From positions 1-64,000 of the forward strand of contig JAFGJM010000039.1 in NCBI GenBank assembly GCA_016929095.1: a stretch of 64,000 bases of DNA. The letters run 5' to 3'. Each line of letters begins with the position of its first letter. The first letter of the stretch is position 1. This DNA is from Anaerolineales bacterium (GTDB lineage: Bacteria > Chloroflexota > Anaerolineae > Anaerolineales > UBA4823). Positions 56,926-64,000 of the stretch are shown here, in pieces. The translations under genes were made by a program, and so were the position numbers. Below the pieces are notes generated by a model that was not told where the DNA came from, searched no databases, and worked only from the letters and a program-made list of their open reading frames with translations.

Positions 56926-58470
56926 TCAGGGATTTACACGATAGATTAGGAAATTTGGGTCTTGATATTGGCGGGAGATACTCGCGCATCCCAAAAACTG
57001 CGATTCTTGGCTGATTACCACCTGCGTAATACCGTCTTCTGCGATCAAGGAAGACAGCAAACTACAATCAAAATCCTTGTAAAAACGATTGTTAAGCACA
57101 ATACGGCGGTACCATTCAAGGACATCCGTGTCTTGATAGGGGATGGATTTAAACTCGATAAAAACCGACGCACCGGTTGCCAGCCGGAAATCTTGCATTT
57201 TTGAGGGGGTGAGATATACCTCACCGGGTTGCTTGTGTGTTGAAACATGTGTAAACATCTCATGTTCAGCAATGCTATTTTTTCTCATCAGGTCCAGGGT
57301 AAAGCGGCTGGCACCGCTGATGACTGCCATCGAAATCAATACCAGGCTTATTGCGCGTATTCCCCTGCCTGAAATCCATTTTTGAGCAGCCAGCCAATCG
57401 ATAAGGATGTTGCTAAAACGGGCAAGTAAGATCGTCACCGAAACAGGCACCAGGAAGATCGATACCCTCCAGGGGAAAAGCAAAGCCAGGGCATTATTTT
57501 GGGTGAGAACCTGGACAATGGTGAGCGATACTCCGACGCCAAAAGGGAGTGATAAAACCAAGAAAAGCCGTGTTTTTCTGATCACCACAAGCGCACAAAG
57601 AATAAAAATAATCTTTACAACCGCGGTGGCATCGAACCATTGGCTAACCAATGCATGGTGTGGAATACGGAAATTAACCAGAATTTGGCGCACTTCTTGT
57701 ACGGTCGCCGTATCGGTGCCGCCGAATATCGTGTATGACTGATAGAGGATCGGCGAAACCAACAGCAGCGCCAGCGCGCCTAAAATAAGTGGTAATTTTA
57801 TCTGGCGAGTTTCCTGGAATAGGATTGTCATATATGCCAGGGTTAAACATCCTGCACCGAGTAAATACGTGGGATGGAAAATGGCCGCCAGGCAGGCGGC
57901 GATGATAGCCAGGAAGTGTCGTCGGTTGAGAAACCAGTAAATAGAAAGCGCTAGCAAAACGCCAAAGGCGCTGGGCTGAAATACCGTGCCCAGCATGCGT
58001 TGGTCTGCGACGCCGTCTTCCAGCACATAAGTCCAATTATCGCTTAATAGTTGCGAGAGTGAAAATCGCAAACCGGCGGAATGGATCAAGAAAAACACAG
58101 CTACGAAGAACAGGGATAAGAGTTCGGATTGATCTATTCGAAATAAAACTCTGGCAATACCAAACAGGCTGAAGAGATATATGCCCATCAATACCGCATA
58201 GTAACCATAAAAGATAGGCTGCCAATGAAATAATCGGTAAGTGACCTCCACCAGCGCGCTGAAAACCGGTACGGTATCGGTTGTGTTTGCCAGCCAATCC
58301 TGATTCAGATAACCCACGCCGGCATGTGATAGTCCGTGTAAAAAATATTGGTTTTGATTTGAGGTAAAAAGCGGTGCCTGGCTGTAAGCGATGGCAAAAA
58401 GGATCGTCCAAAGCAGAAAACTTATGACTGGGTAGATGCATTTTTGAAGTGTGCGGTGGTTGGAAAGCAT
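56926..58470 (-). CDS. Polytopic membrane protein of unknown function
   Basis: About 514 residues with 10-12 hydrophobic segments, an external loop with FGGTDTATVQEVRQILVNF, and a soluble C-terminal domain of about 110 residues containing HEMFTHVSTHKQPGEVYLTPSKMQDF. The layout recalls C-type glycosyltransferases and DUF6798-like proteins, but I see no diagnostic motif. ATG 58470 (rather than upstream options to 58599) leaves room for the divergent promoter of the phosphatase gene. Confidence 0.65.
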   Translation of the reverse strand: MLSNHRTLQKCIYPVISFLLWTILFAIAYSQAPLFTSNQNQYFLHGLSHAGVGYLNQDWLANTTDTVPVFSALVEVTYRLFHWQPIFYGYYAVLMGIYLFSLFGIARVLFRIDQSELLSLFFVAVFFLIHSAGLRFSLSQLLSDNWTYVLEDGVADQRMLGTVFQPSAFGVLLALSIYWFLNRRHFLAIIAACLAAIFHPTYLLGAGCLTLAYMTILFQETRQIKLPLILGALALLLVSPILYQSYTIFGGTDTATVQEVRQILVNFRIPHHALVSQWFDATAVVKIIFILCALVVIRKTRLFLVLSLPFGVGVSLTIVQVLTQNNALALLFPWRVSIFLVPVSVTILLARFSNILIDWLAAQKWISGRGIRAISLVLISMAVISGASRFTLDLMRKNSIAEHEMFTHVSTHKQPGEVYLTPSKMQDFRLATGASVFIEFKSIPYQDTDVLEWYRRIVLNNRFYKDFDCSLLSSLIAEDGITQVVISQESQFLGCASISRQYQDPNFLIYRVNP

Positions 58471-58514
58471 GGCATTGGTATACCCGATAACGATTATTTC
58501 GACAAGTCCCGTTC

Positions 58515-58530
58515 TGATATAATCCAAGCC
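58515..58530 (+). promoter_or_regulatory. Extended -10 promoter of the phosphatase gene, predicted leaderless
   Basis: TGATATAAT (58515-58523, TG-n-TATAAT) ends 7 nt before the ATG at 58531, with no Shine-Dalgarno sequence between. The start of transcription would coincide with the start codon. No good -35 box was seen, as is usual for extended -10 promoters. Confidence 0.5.
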
Positions 58531-60603
58531 ATGCAGAACTTTTGGTATACCGTTGCCAAGAAATTCTGGCCAGACCTGGCAGGGATGGATGAGCAGCACC
58601 GGTTAAGGGGGACTGGCGAGGTGATTACTTTTCTGTGGTCAAGTGTCCTGGCATTGCTGGGGTTGATATGGTTGATTACGGTAACCGATTTGCAGATGAT
58701 TGCCGATGAGTGGCAGCCGTTGCTCCTTATGGCGATTGTCATTCTCGTGTTTGAAAAGATCAGCTATTTCATTATTATCGAAATCCGCGCCAACCGCTAT
58801 GGCAGTGCCGATGAATCGATGGCAGGCGTTATCCAATGGTCGGCTGTATTATTATTCGGCCCTACCGCATTATGGATTTCAATATTTTTGCGGACGTTGA
58901 TTTTTGTACAAAAATGGGTGCAATCCCATGCGCCGGCGAGTCGATGGAGTTTGTTGCGCAATTTCGCCATGACCCTGTCTTTGTATAGCCTGGCATATCT
59001 GGTAGCGCTCACGTTTTACGAACGCTGGGGAGGCGCATATCCCATCGCTGCTTTATCACCGCAAGTAGTAATTACCATTTTTGCTGTTCTGGGTATATAT
59101 TTTATATGCGGTTTATTCATAAGCGCCAGTTATATTTGCTTTGTTTATTGGATGCAGAATCGGTATTCGGAAGGGGAATCGATTCTGCCTTTAAGCAAAT
59201 TCTTTTTATTAGCCTTCGGTTTGCCGCATTTAGCTAATCCCTTTGCCATTTTAGTGGCAGGATTATATGTACAAAATGGGATTTTAATCGATCTATATTT
59301 TATTATGGGGCTTTTACTGGTGGCGTACCTGGCGCGGCGATTGAGCTGGGCAGCCGAAAGCAGCCGCCAGCAATCACGGCAGTTACGCCAGTTGGAGCGC
59401 CTGAGCCGAGAGATCATTAATTCACCTCCTGATGCATCTGCACTTCCGCGGTTATTAGACGAACACGTTTCTGCCATGTTCCCTTCGGCGCGTATCCTGA
59501 TCGGGCTTAAAGATGGTGACATTTTATTGAAGAAGCCAGATGATTGGCAGATCGATTTACAGCCTATTCAAGCCTGGGTATGTAAAGAAGCGCGCGTGAA
59601 CGCTTATATGAATAAAGAGAAGTTACCATGGGAGGCTGAATACCAATATCATGATCCAGTAGTAACAGCCGCAATATTTGACCTCGAAGACGGCGCGCCA
59701 ATCGGGTGTATCTATATTGAGTTGCGCAGCCTGGCGCAGCCCTGGGATAGACAGGCTTTGACGACACTGTACCCGGCGGTGAAAACCCTGGCCGATCAAA
59801 TCGCTTCTGCCATACATCAAGCAAAAATTTATGAAGAGACACTGGCGTATCATCGTGTGGCTCAAGAATTAGCTTTTGCGGGGAAAATCCAATCCAGTTT
59901 TTTGCCTAATGAGATGCCGCGCCTGAGAGGATGGGAATTGGCGGTGACGCTTTTACCCGCTCGTGAAACATCCGGCGACTTTTTTGATTTTATCCCCCTG
60001 CCAGATGAGAAAATTGGCATCCTGGTGGCAGATGTGGCGGATAAAGGTGTGGGCGCCGCGCTATATATGGCGTTATGCCGCACATTGATCCGCACGTACG
60101 CTATCGAGTACATTGAGTCGCCGCCAGAGGTGATTTTCTTTTCGGCCAATGAACGCCTTCTGCAGGACGCCCGCGCCAATCTATTCGTGACAGCCTTTTA
60201 TGGCATCCTGGATCAGGAGACGGGAGTTTTAACTTACTGCAACGCAGGACATAACGCCCCCTACCTTTTCAGCCCCAATAATGGCAATACCTATTCATCG
60301 CTGTCACCCACGGGAATGCCCATGGGCATCGAAGAAAATGCCCTATGGCAGCAGGCGAGCATTCAAATACAGCCAGGTGATGTATTGATTTTATATACAG
60401 ACGGTATTCCCGATGCTATGAACATGTCAGAGGAATTTTTTAAAGACGAACGTTTGATAGAAACGACTTTGTTGAATATCAATTTACCGGTTCAGGAATT
60501 ACAGAGCGCTATACTAGATGAAGTTCAGGAATTTGTAGGCGAAGCTTCTCAATTTGATGATATCACTCTGCTGGTCTTACGCCGCGATTTAGAGCCGTTG
60601 TAA
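58531..60603 (+). CDS. Membrane-anchored SpoIIE/RsbU-type PP2C phosphatase
   Basis: About 690 residues. Six to eight N-terminal membrane helices (about 25-280) form a MASE-like sensor, a GAF-like domain follows (about 320-450), then a PP2C domain with SGDFFDFIPL, VADVADKGVGAALYMA, CNAGHNAPYLF and ILYTDGIPDAMN motifs whose aspartates bind Mn or Mg. ATG 58531 is preferred because the extended -10 sits just before it. Such phosphatases act on anti-sigma antagonist proteins. It ends overlapping the convergent HEAT-repeat gene. Confidence 0.88.
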   Translation: MQNFWYTVAKKFWPDLAGMDEQHRLRGTGEVITFLWSSVLALLGLIWLITVTDLQMIADEWQPLLLMAIVILVFEKISYFIIIEIRANRYGSADESMAGVIQWSAVLLFGPTALWISIFLRTLIFVQKWVQSHAPASRWSLLRNFAMTLSLYSLAYLVALTFYERWGGAYPIAALSPQVVITIFAVLGIYFICGLFISASYICFVYWMQNRYSEGESILPLSKFFLLAFGLPHLANPFAILVAGLYVQNGILIDLYFIMGLLLVAYLARRLSWAAESSRQQSRQLRQLERLSREIINSPPDASALPRLLDEHVSAMFPSARILIGLKDGDILLKKPDDWQIDLQPIQAWVCKEARVNAYMNKEKLPWEAEYQYHDPVVTAAIFDLEDGAPIGCIYIELRSLAQPWDRQALTTLYPAVKTLADQIASAIHQAKIYEETLAYHRVAQELAFAGKIQSSFLPNEMPRLRGWELAVTLLPARETSGDFFDFIPLPDEKIGILVADVADKGVGAALYMALCRTLIRTYAIEYIESPPEVIFFSANERLLQDARANLFVTAFYGILDQETGVLTYCNAGHNAPYLFSPNNGNTYSSLSPTGMPMGIEENALWQQASIQIQPGDVLILYTDGIPDAMNMSEEFFKDERLIETTLLNINLPVQELQSAILDEVQEFVGEASQFDDITLLVLRRDLEPL

Positions 60604-61329
60604 TTGTTCATCCACCCATTCGGGGGCAATTCTTGCCAGCCGCGTCTTTTTCAGGTTTTCTTTCATGATCCAGCGAATATCAGGATCGGAATAAGCCAGC
60701 CACTTTTGCATAAAGGCAATACCTTCTTCAGGCAAGGCAGCTACCACCACACTCCAACAGTATCCCAAACCCTGTCGCAGAGTGAGAAAATCGGCGTCTT
60801 TGCGGTGTTGGTTGGCGAGAATGCTGGCGGTGATTGCATCGAGTATGAGTAAGGCTTGTTTTACCTGACCAGGTTTTTGGAGCAGAACCGGTTCGGCTAA
60901 AGCCGCCGCGGCGGCACGTTTCTCTAACCAGCAACCCGATGCCCAGTTATGCATTTCCTGTAAAAGACCAGCCATATCCACTTTGCCCCAGCGTTGTAAC
61001 GCCTGGGCAACGCCTTCGCGTAAACGCCAGCGCGGATCTGAAGCAAAGGACCGAATAGTTTGTAGATATTCTTTTTCCCCTTCGGCTACCAATCTCCCTA
61101 AACCCAGTACACCGCAAAAAGCCAGAAATTCATACGGAGAATTGACCGGCGCCTTTTGCGGGTCGTAGATGATATATTTCTCGAATAGAGCCAGGTTGCC
61201 CATATCGGCAACGACCGCTGCCAGCTCCAGGTTGCCACGCGGACCAGGCAGCCCGGAATTTATCAATAGATATTCATCCCAATCCGTTAATGATATTAAG
61301 GTATGGCGATATTCATCTGCTTTTCCCAT
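60589..61329 (-). CDS. HEAT-repeat-like protein
   Basis: About 246 residues, almost entirely helical. Segments such as RSFASDPRWRLREGVAQALQRWG and MQKWLAYSDPDIRWIMKENLKKTRL fit HEAT/DNA alkylation-repeat patterns. ATG 61329 lies inside the end of the upstream gene (34-nt overlap), so the two are coupled. It also overlaps the convergent phosphatase gene by 15 nt. Probably a protein- or nucleic-acid-binding scaffold; function unknown. Confidence 0.68.
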   Translation of the reverse strand: MGKADEYRHTLISLTDWDEYLLINSGLPGPRGNLELAAVVADMGNLALFEKYIIYDPQKAPVNSPYEFLAFCGVLGLGRLVAEGEKEYLQTIRSFASDPRWRLREGVAQALQRWGKVDMAGLLQEMHNWASGCWLEKRAAAAALAEPVLLQKPGQVKQALLILDAITASILANQHRKDADFLTLRQGLGYCWSVVVAALPEEGIAFMQKWLAYSDPDIRWIMKENLKKTRLARIAPEWVDEQLQRL

Positions 61330-62318
61330 TTCAACACCCTCAATGCATTTAACGTTACCCATTTGCTGGGCGCTTTCTTCTGTTCAATCGTCACCAGCAT
61401 TCGCCCATTGAAAGAACGATCCATATTCCATTTTCCCTGTGAGTCTTGTTTCGAGCGTATCAGATCGATGGCATCTTGCAAACGTTCATCCCCGCAGTCT
61501 AATTGCTTAAGGATGAGCAGCATTTCCAGAGCGTCGGTTGCATAAAAATTCGGAAATCCGAATTCCACCCAGGAGGGTTTGGCGATCTTCGAGAGGTTAT
61601 GACTGCGCTTAAAGAGATGATGGATAAGGATGAATTCTTTCCCGTTATCGATGGCTTGTTGAACAACAGGGGATCGTTTTTCCTGCGGGATTTCTGCCAG
61701 GGCTTTCAGGGTTTTTACCACGTTCATCATGCAGGTATGCTTCCCCCAACACTCCTTTTTTACGGTATACGGCCAGATTTGGGGCGCTCTGCTTTGTTTG
61801 TCATCGCAACGTAAATACGTACTAAGAAAATCGATGCCGCGTTGAACGCCGGGATCATCTATATAGCCCAATCGTAACATAGACCATACCATATTACCGC
61901 TTAAACAAGGGATTATGCTATGATGATCTCCCCCCTGGGTTAAAGAACCACGGTATGCGAATCCACCGCTGGAAGCGTCTTGCGATATTTTCAGCAAGAA
62001 ATCCTTGGCGCGGATTATTCGTTCATCGCGACCATCGGCGCCCAATTCTGCTAACAATATGAATGACCATACGGTGCCTTTGTATTTCGAAGGGTCGTAA
62101 AATTCTTCCGGTTTTCCCCAATAACCTTCCGAGTTTTGATGGCTTAGTAGCTTAGGGACGGCGCCCTGTTGCATGATAGTCAATTTAGTTTGCGACACAT
62201 GCGGGTCGTCTTCAGGGTAATCGCAAAGTTCCTTCAACGTGAAGTACCGCGCCGAAGGATTGTTTTCTTCCAGTAACCAATCGAGCACAGGTTGATCTGC
62301 TACAGAAAGCGCAGTCAT
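61296..62318 (-). CDS. Terpenoid-cyclase-fold (prenyltransferase/squalene oxidase repeat) protein
   Basis: A 340-residue alpha-toroid protein with repeats of the QDSQGKWNMDR and NSEGYWGKPEEFY kind. Genes of this type are often labelled prenyltransferase or, wrongly, nitrogen fixation protein. No Asp-rich catalytic DxDD motif is seen, so enzyme activity is doubtful. It ends over the start of the HEAT-like gene and lies 8 nt after proC in the same direction, suggesting one operon. Confidence 0.7.
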   Translation of the reverse strand: MTALSVADQPVLDWLLEENNPSARYFTLKELCDYPEDDPHVSQTKLTIMQQGAVPKLLSHQNSEGYWGKPEEFYDPSKYKGTVWSFILLAELGADGRDERIIRAKDFLLKISQDASSGGFAYRGSLTQGGDHHSIIPCLSGNMVWSMLRLGYIDDPGVQRGIDFLSTYLRCDDKQSRAPQIWPYTVKKECWGKHTCMMNVVKTLKALAEIPQEKRSPVVQQAIDNGKEFILIHHLFKRSHNLSKIAKPSWVEFGFPNFYATDALEMLLILKQLDCGDERLQDAIDLIRSKQDSQGKWNMDRSFNGRMLVTIEQKKAPSKWVTLNALRVLKWEKQMNIAIP

Positions 62319-62326
62319 TTCATTTT

Positions 62327-63151
62327 CTAATCTTGATCCGATTCTTTCGTATAAAGTTTGGATGCTTTCTCGGCGGAAACGGTGATGCCTTTGATCAGTG
62401 CAGAGCTAAATCCCTCGTGTTCCATACGGTTCAACCCGGCGATGGTGCAGCCTCGGGGAGTGGTTACTTTATCGATTTCCGATTCAGGATGGTTGCCGGA
62501 AGCCAGGAGCAGTGATGCTGCCCCTTTGGCGGTTTGAGCGGCCATTTCCAACGCTTCACGGGAATGGAAGCCTATCTCGATACCACCCTGGGAAGCTGCC
62601 CGGATAGCGCGGAAAAAGAAAGCGATCCCACAAGCCACCAGGGCGGTAGCCGCGTCCATTTGCTCTTCGTGGATGACCAGCGTATGACCACCGGTGGAAA
62701 AAATGGCTTTTGCGATTTCAATGGCTTTGCCATTGGTGCTGGCAGAAGCAATGCAGGTCATGGATTGCCGTACGGCAATGGCTGTGTTGGGCATGGCGCG
62801 CACAATGGGGATCTCTTTGTCGATTTTTTCTTTGATCCGAAGCGTGCTGATACCAGTCACAATAGATATCAGTGTATGTTTCTCGGGCAGTAACACCGGG
62901 CGAATTTCATCCAATACATTATCCACCTGGCGGGGTTCTACGGCGATAATGATGATTTCCGATTGGCTGACAGCGGCTTGATTGTCTTTTTCGATAACAA
63001 AACCACGTTGCTTTTGCTCTTCCAGCAAGTGTATTCTGCGCCGGGTTAAGACAATGTCTTGTGGAGAAAACAATTCCGATTCAGCTAAACCATTTGCAAT
63101 GGAGGCGCCGATATTACCGGCGCCAATAATGGCAATACGCGTATTTTTCAA
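62327..63151 (-). CDS. proC: Pyrroline-5-carboxylate reductase
   Basis: About 274 residues. The NAD(P)-binding motif is RIAIIGAGNIGASIANGLAES, followed by VRAMPNTAIAVRQSMT and the C-terminal TTPRGCTIAGLNRME motif. Start: a TTG at 63151 has a TTGGAG ribosome binding site 6 nt upstream, better than the TTG at 63163. It reduces pyrroline-5-carboxylate to proline. Its place directly behind an MttB-family methyltransferase gene is suggestive of proline betaine metabolism, but normal proline synthesis is enough to explain it. Confidence 0.93.
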   Translation of the reverse strand: MKNTRIAIIGAGNIGASIANGLAESELFSPQDIVLTRRRIHLLEEQKQRGFVIEKDNQAAVSQSEIIIIAVEPRQVDNVLDEIRPVLLPEKHTLISIVTGISTLRIKEKIDKEIPIVRAMPNTAIAVRQSMTCIASASTNGKAIEIAKAIFSTGGHTLVIHEEQMDAATALVACGIAFFFRAIRAASQGGIEIGFHSREALEMAAQTAKGAASLLLASGNHPESEIDKVTTPRGCTIAGLNRMEHEGFSSALIKGITVSAEKASKLYTKESDQD

Positions 63152-63176
63152 AATAATCTCCAATGCGTCTTTGATT

Positions 63177-64000
63177 TTACGTTTTTACCAGATCCTTCTC
63201 TGCAGCAGCCATGATCTTGTCTAATTCGCGTTCTTGAGCTTCACTTAAGGGAGGAACCTCGTGTTCACGAAGTAATCTATCGGCTTCTGCCTGGCTTCGT
63301 TCAGCGACGCCGCGCCGTTCATCTTGTTCCCATGTATCCCACGTACGGCGGTCTGCCAGACGGGTTTGAAGGAGTTCACCACCCCGCATGAAATCGCGGG
63401 TGTGCTTTTGCCCGAGGAAATTTCGGTTGCCCTGCATGGCATTGGCGATCACATCGACGGCGAGCGCGTGTTGATCGGCGGAAAACCCTTTACGGGCGCG
63501 TATAACATTGGCAGCGATTTCGTTATCGCATACGATTTGAGCCAGCGAAGCCATCACCCCAACTTCCATTTCACCAATACCGGAAAGTTCATCTGAACCA
63601 ACTAATGCCGGGATGATGGCGTTGATGGCTCGTTCATAACCGCTTTGAATATCCAGGGTGTGGGCATTGGTGGAAAAGCCATACACATTGACCGGTAATT
63701 TATAGCGGTGTGCGATATGCACCGTGGCGGCGGAAGCCAGACCATTTTCTACACCACTTAAAACCTGTCCGCTGCGCGGGTCCATCATCGCCAGTCTGCC
63801 GCAATAGACCATTGGCAAACCGGGTTGAACCAACTGAGCCAGCACAACCGCAGTAACCACTTCCGCATTTTGCTGCATCACCGCACCGGAAATGGAGAAT
63901 GGCGCGGTGGTGCCGGCGGTGGGGCAGGGTAATGGACCAATGGCGATCCCCAAACGGGCGGCTTCCATAATCGCTTCCACCACATCGTCCGGGAAAATCA
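63177..64000 (-). CDS. MttB-family corrinoid methyltransferase, C-terminal part
   Basis: The frame is open to the window edge, so only the last 274 or so residues are seen. Sequence such as PCPTAGTTAPFSISGAVMQQNAEV, GSDELSGIGEMEVGVMAS and FLGQKHTRDFMRGGELLQTRLADRRTWDTWE is characteristic of the MttB superfamily. No amber codon occurs in the visible part, so there is no sign of pyrrolysine. It is clearly diverged from the homologue at 12193-13644, so a different substrate is likely. proC follows 26 nt downstream. Confidence 0.85.
   Translation of the reverse strand, partial: IFPDDVVEAIMEAARLGIAIGPLPCPTAGTTAPFSISGAVMQQNAEVVTAVVLAQLVQPGLPMVYCGRLAMMDPRSGQVLSGVENGLASAATVHIAHRYKLPVNVYGFSTNAHTLDIQSGYERAINAIIPALVGSDELSGIGEMEVGVMASLAQIVCDNEIAANVIRARKGFSADQHALAVDVIANAMQGNRNFLGQKHTRDFMRGGELLQTRLADRRTWDTWEQDERRGVAERSQAEADRLLREHEVPPLSEAQERELDKIMAAAEKDLVKT

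Overview
The window (about 64 kb, moderate GC) looks like a chromosome segment of an anaerobic or facultative member of the Chloroflexota, most likely Anaerolineae-like. This is inferred from the gene mix: a tungsten-type aldehyde:ferredoxin oxidoreductase, MttB-family and URO-D-family corrinoid methyltransferases, a 2Fe-2S corrinoid activator, DUF1638, ABC-2 exporters and large PAS/GAF signalling proteins. There is no rRNA or clear tRNA to fix the taxonomy.

Left part (1-19.4 kb): an aldehyde oxidoreductase with an overlapping MoaD/ThiS-type sulfur carrier, a GntR/FCD regulator and a class V aminotransferase (cysteine desulfurase-like). Then come a small roadblock-like protein and a TetR-controlled MacB-type export operon (TetR, two FtsX-like permeases, ATPase, lipoprotein adaptor) with a near-consensus promoter and a perfect 21-bp operator. 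A five-copy 44-bp minisatellite, a nucleotidyltransferase-like pair with a damaged start, a stand-alone non-pyrrolysine MttB homologue, an ABC-2 exporter, a WD40 lipoprotein and a SAM methyltransferase follow.

Middle part (19.5-37.1 kb): a compact type II restriction-modification pair of the BglII/BstYI type, pheA with a PucR regulator, and a complete branched-chain amino acid operon (ilvD-ilvB-ilvN-ilvC-leuA-orf-leuC-leuD-cimA-leuB-ilvE). The operon is preceded by what looks like a classical ribosome-mediated attenuator. A 36-codon leader peptide, with 17 Leu/Val/Ile codons, precedes a strong intrinsic terminator, and a segment inside the leader ORF can pair with one arm of that terminator.

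Right-middle part (37.4-45.7 kb, minus strand): a corrinoid-dependent methyl-transfer island. It encodes a pterin-dependent methyltransferase, two near-identical URO-D-family methyltransferases on either side of a corrinoid protein, and a RACo-type activator. Upstream of these is a two-gene unit of DUF1638 and a Crp/Fnr regulator fused in one polypeptide to a complete cobalamin-binding domain. A TGTCG-N6-CGACA site sits exactly at -41.5 of a predicted promoter in front of the activator gene. Together these suggest a transcription factor that reads corrinoid or methyl state and switches on the demethylation operon. This is the most novel-looking system in the window.

Right part (46-64 kb): a 41-residue membrane peptide, a DUF4173-type membrane protein, and a signalling block: PAS histidine kinase, receiver-GAF-PAS-HD-GYP protein, receiver-like-PAS-GGDEF cyclase and, further on, a SpoIIE-type PP2C phosphatase. 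These are interspersed with a coiled-coil lipoprotein and a polytopic membrane protein. The window ends with HEAT-repeat and terpenoid-cyclase-fold proteins, proC, and the C-terminal part of a second MttB-family methyltransferase. That ending hints at N-methylated amine (possibly proline betaine) metabolism.
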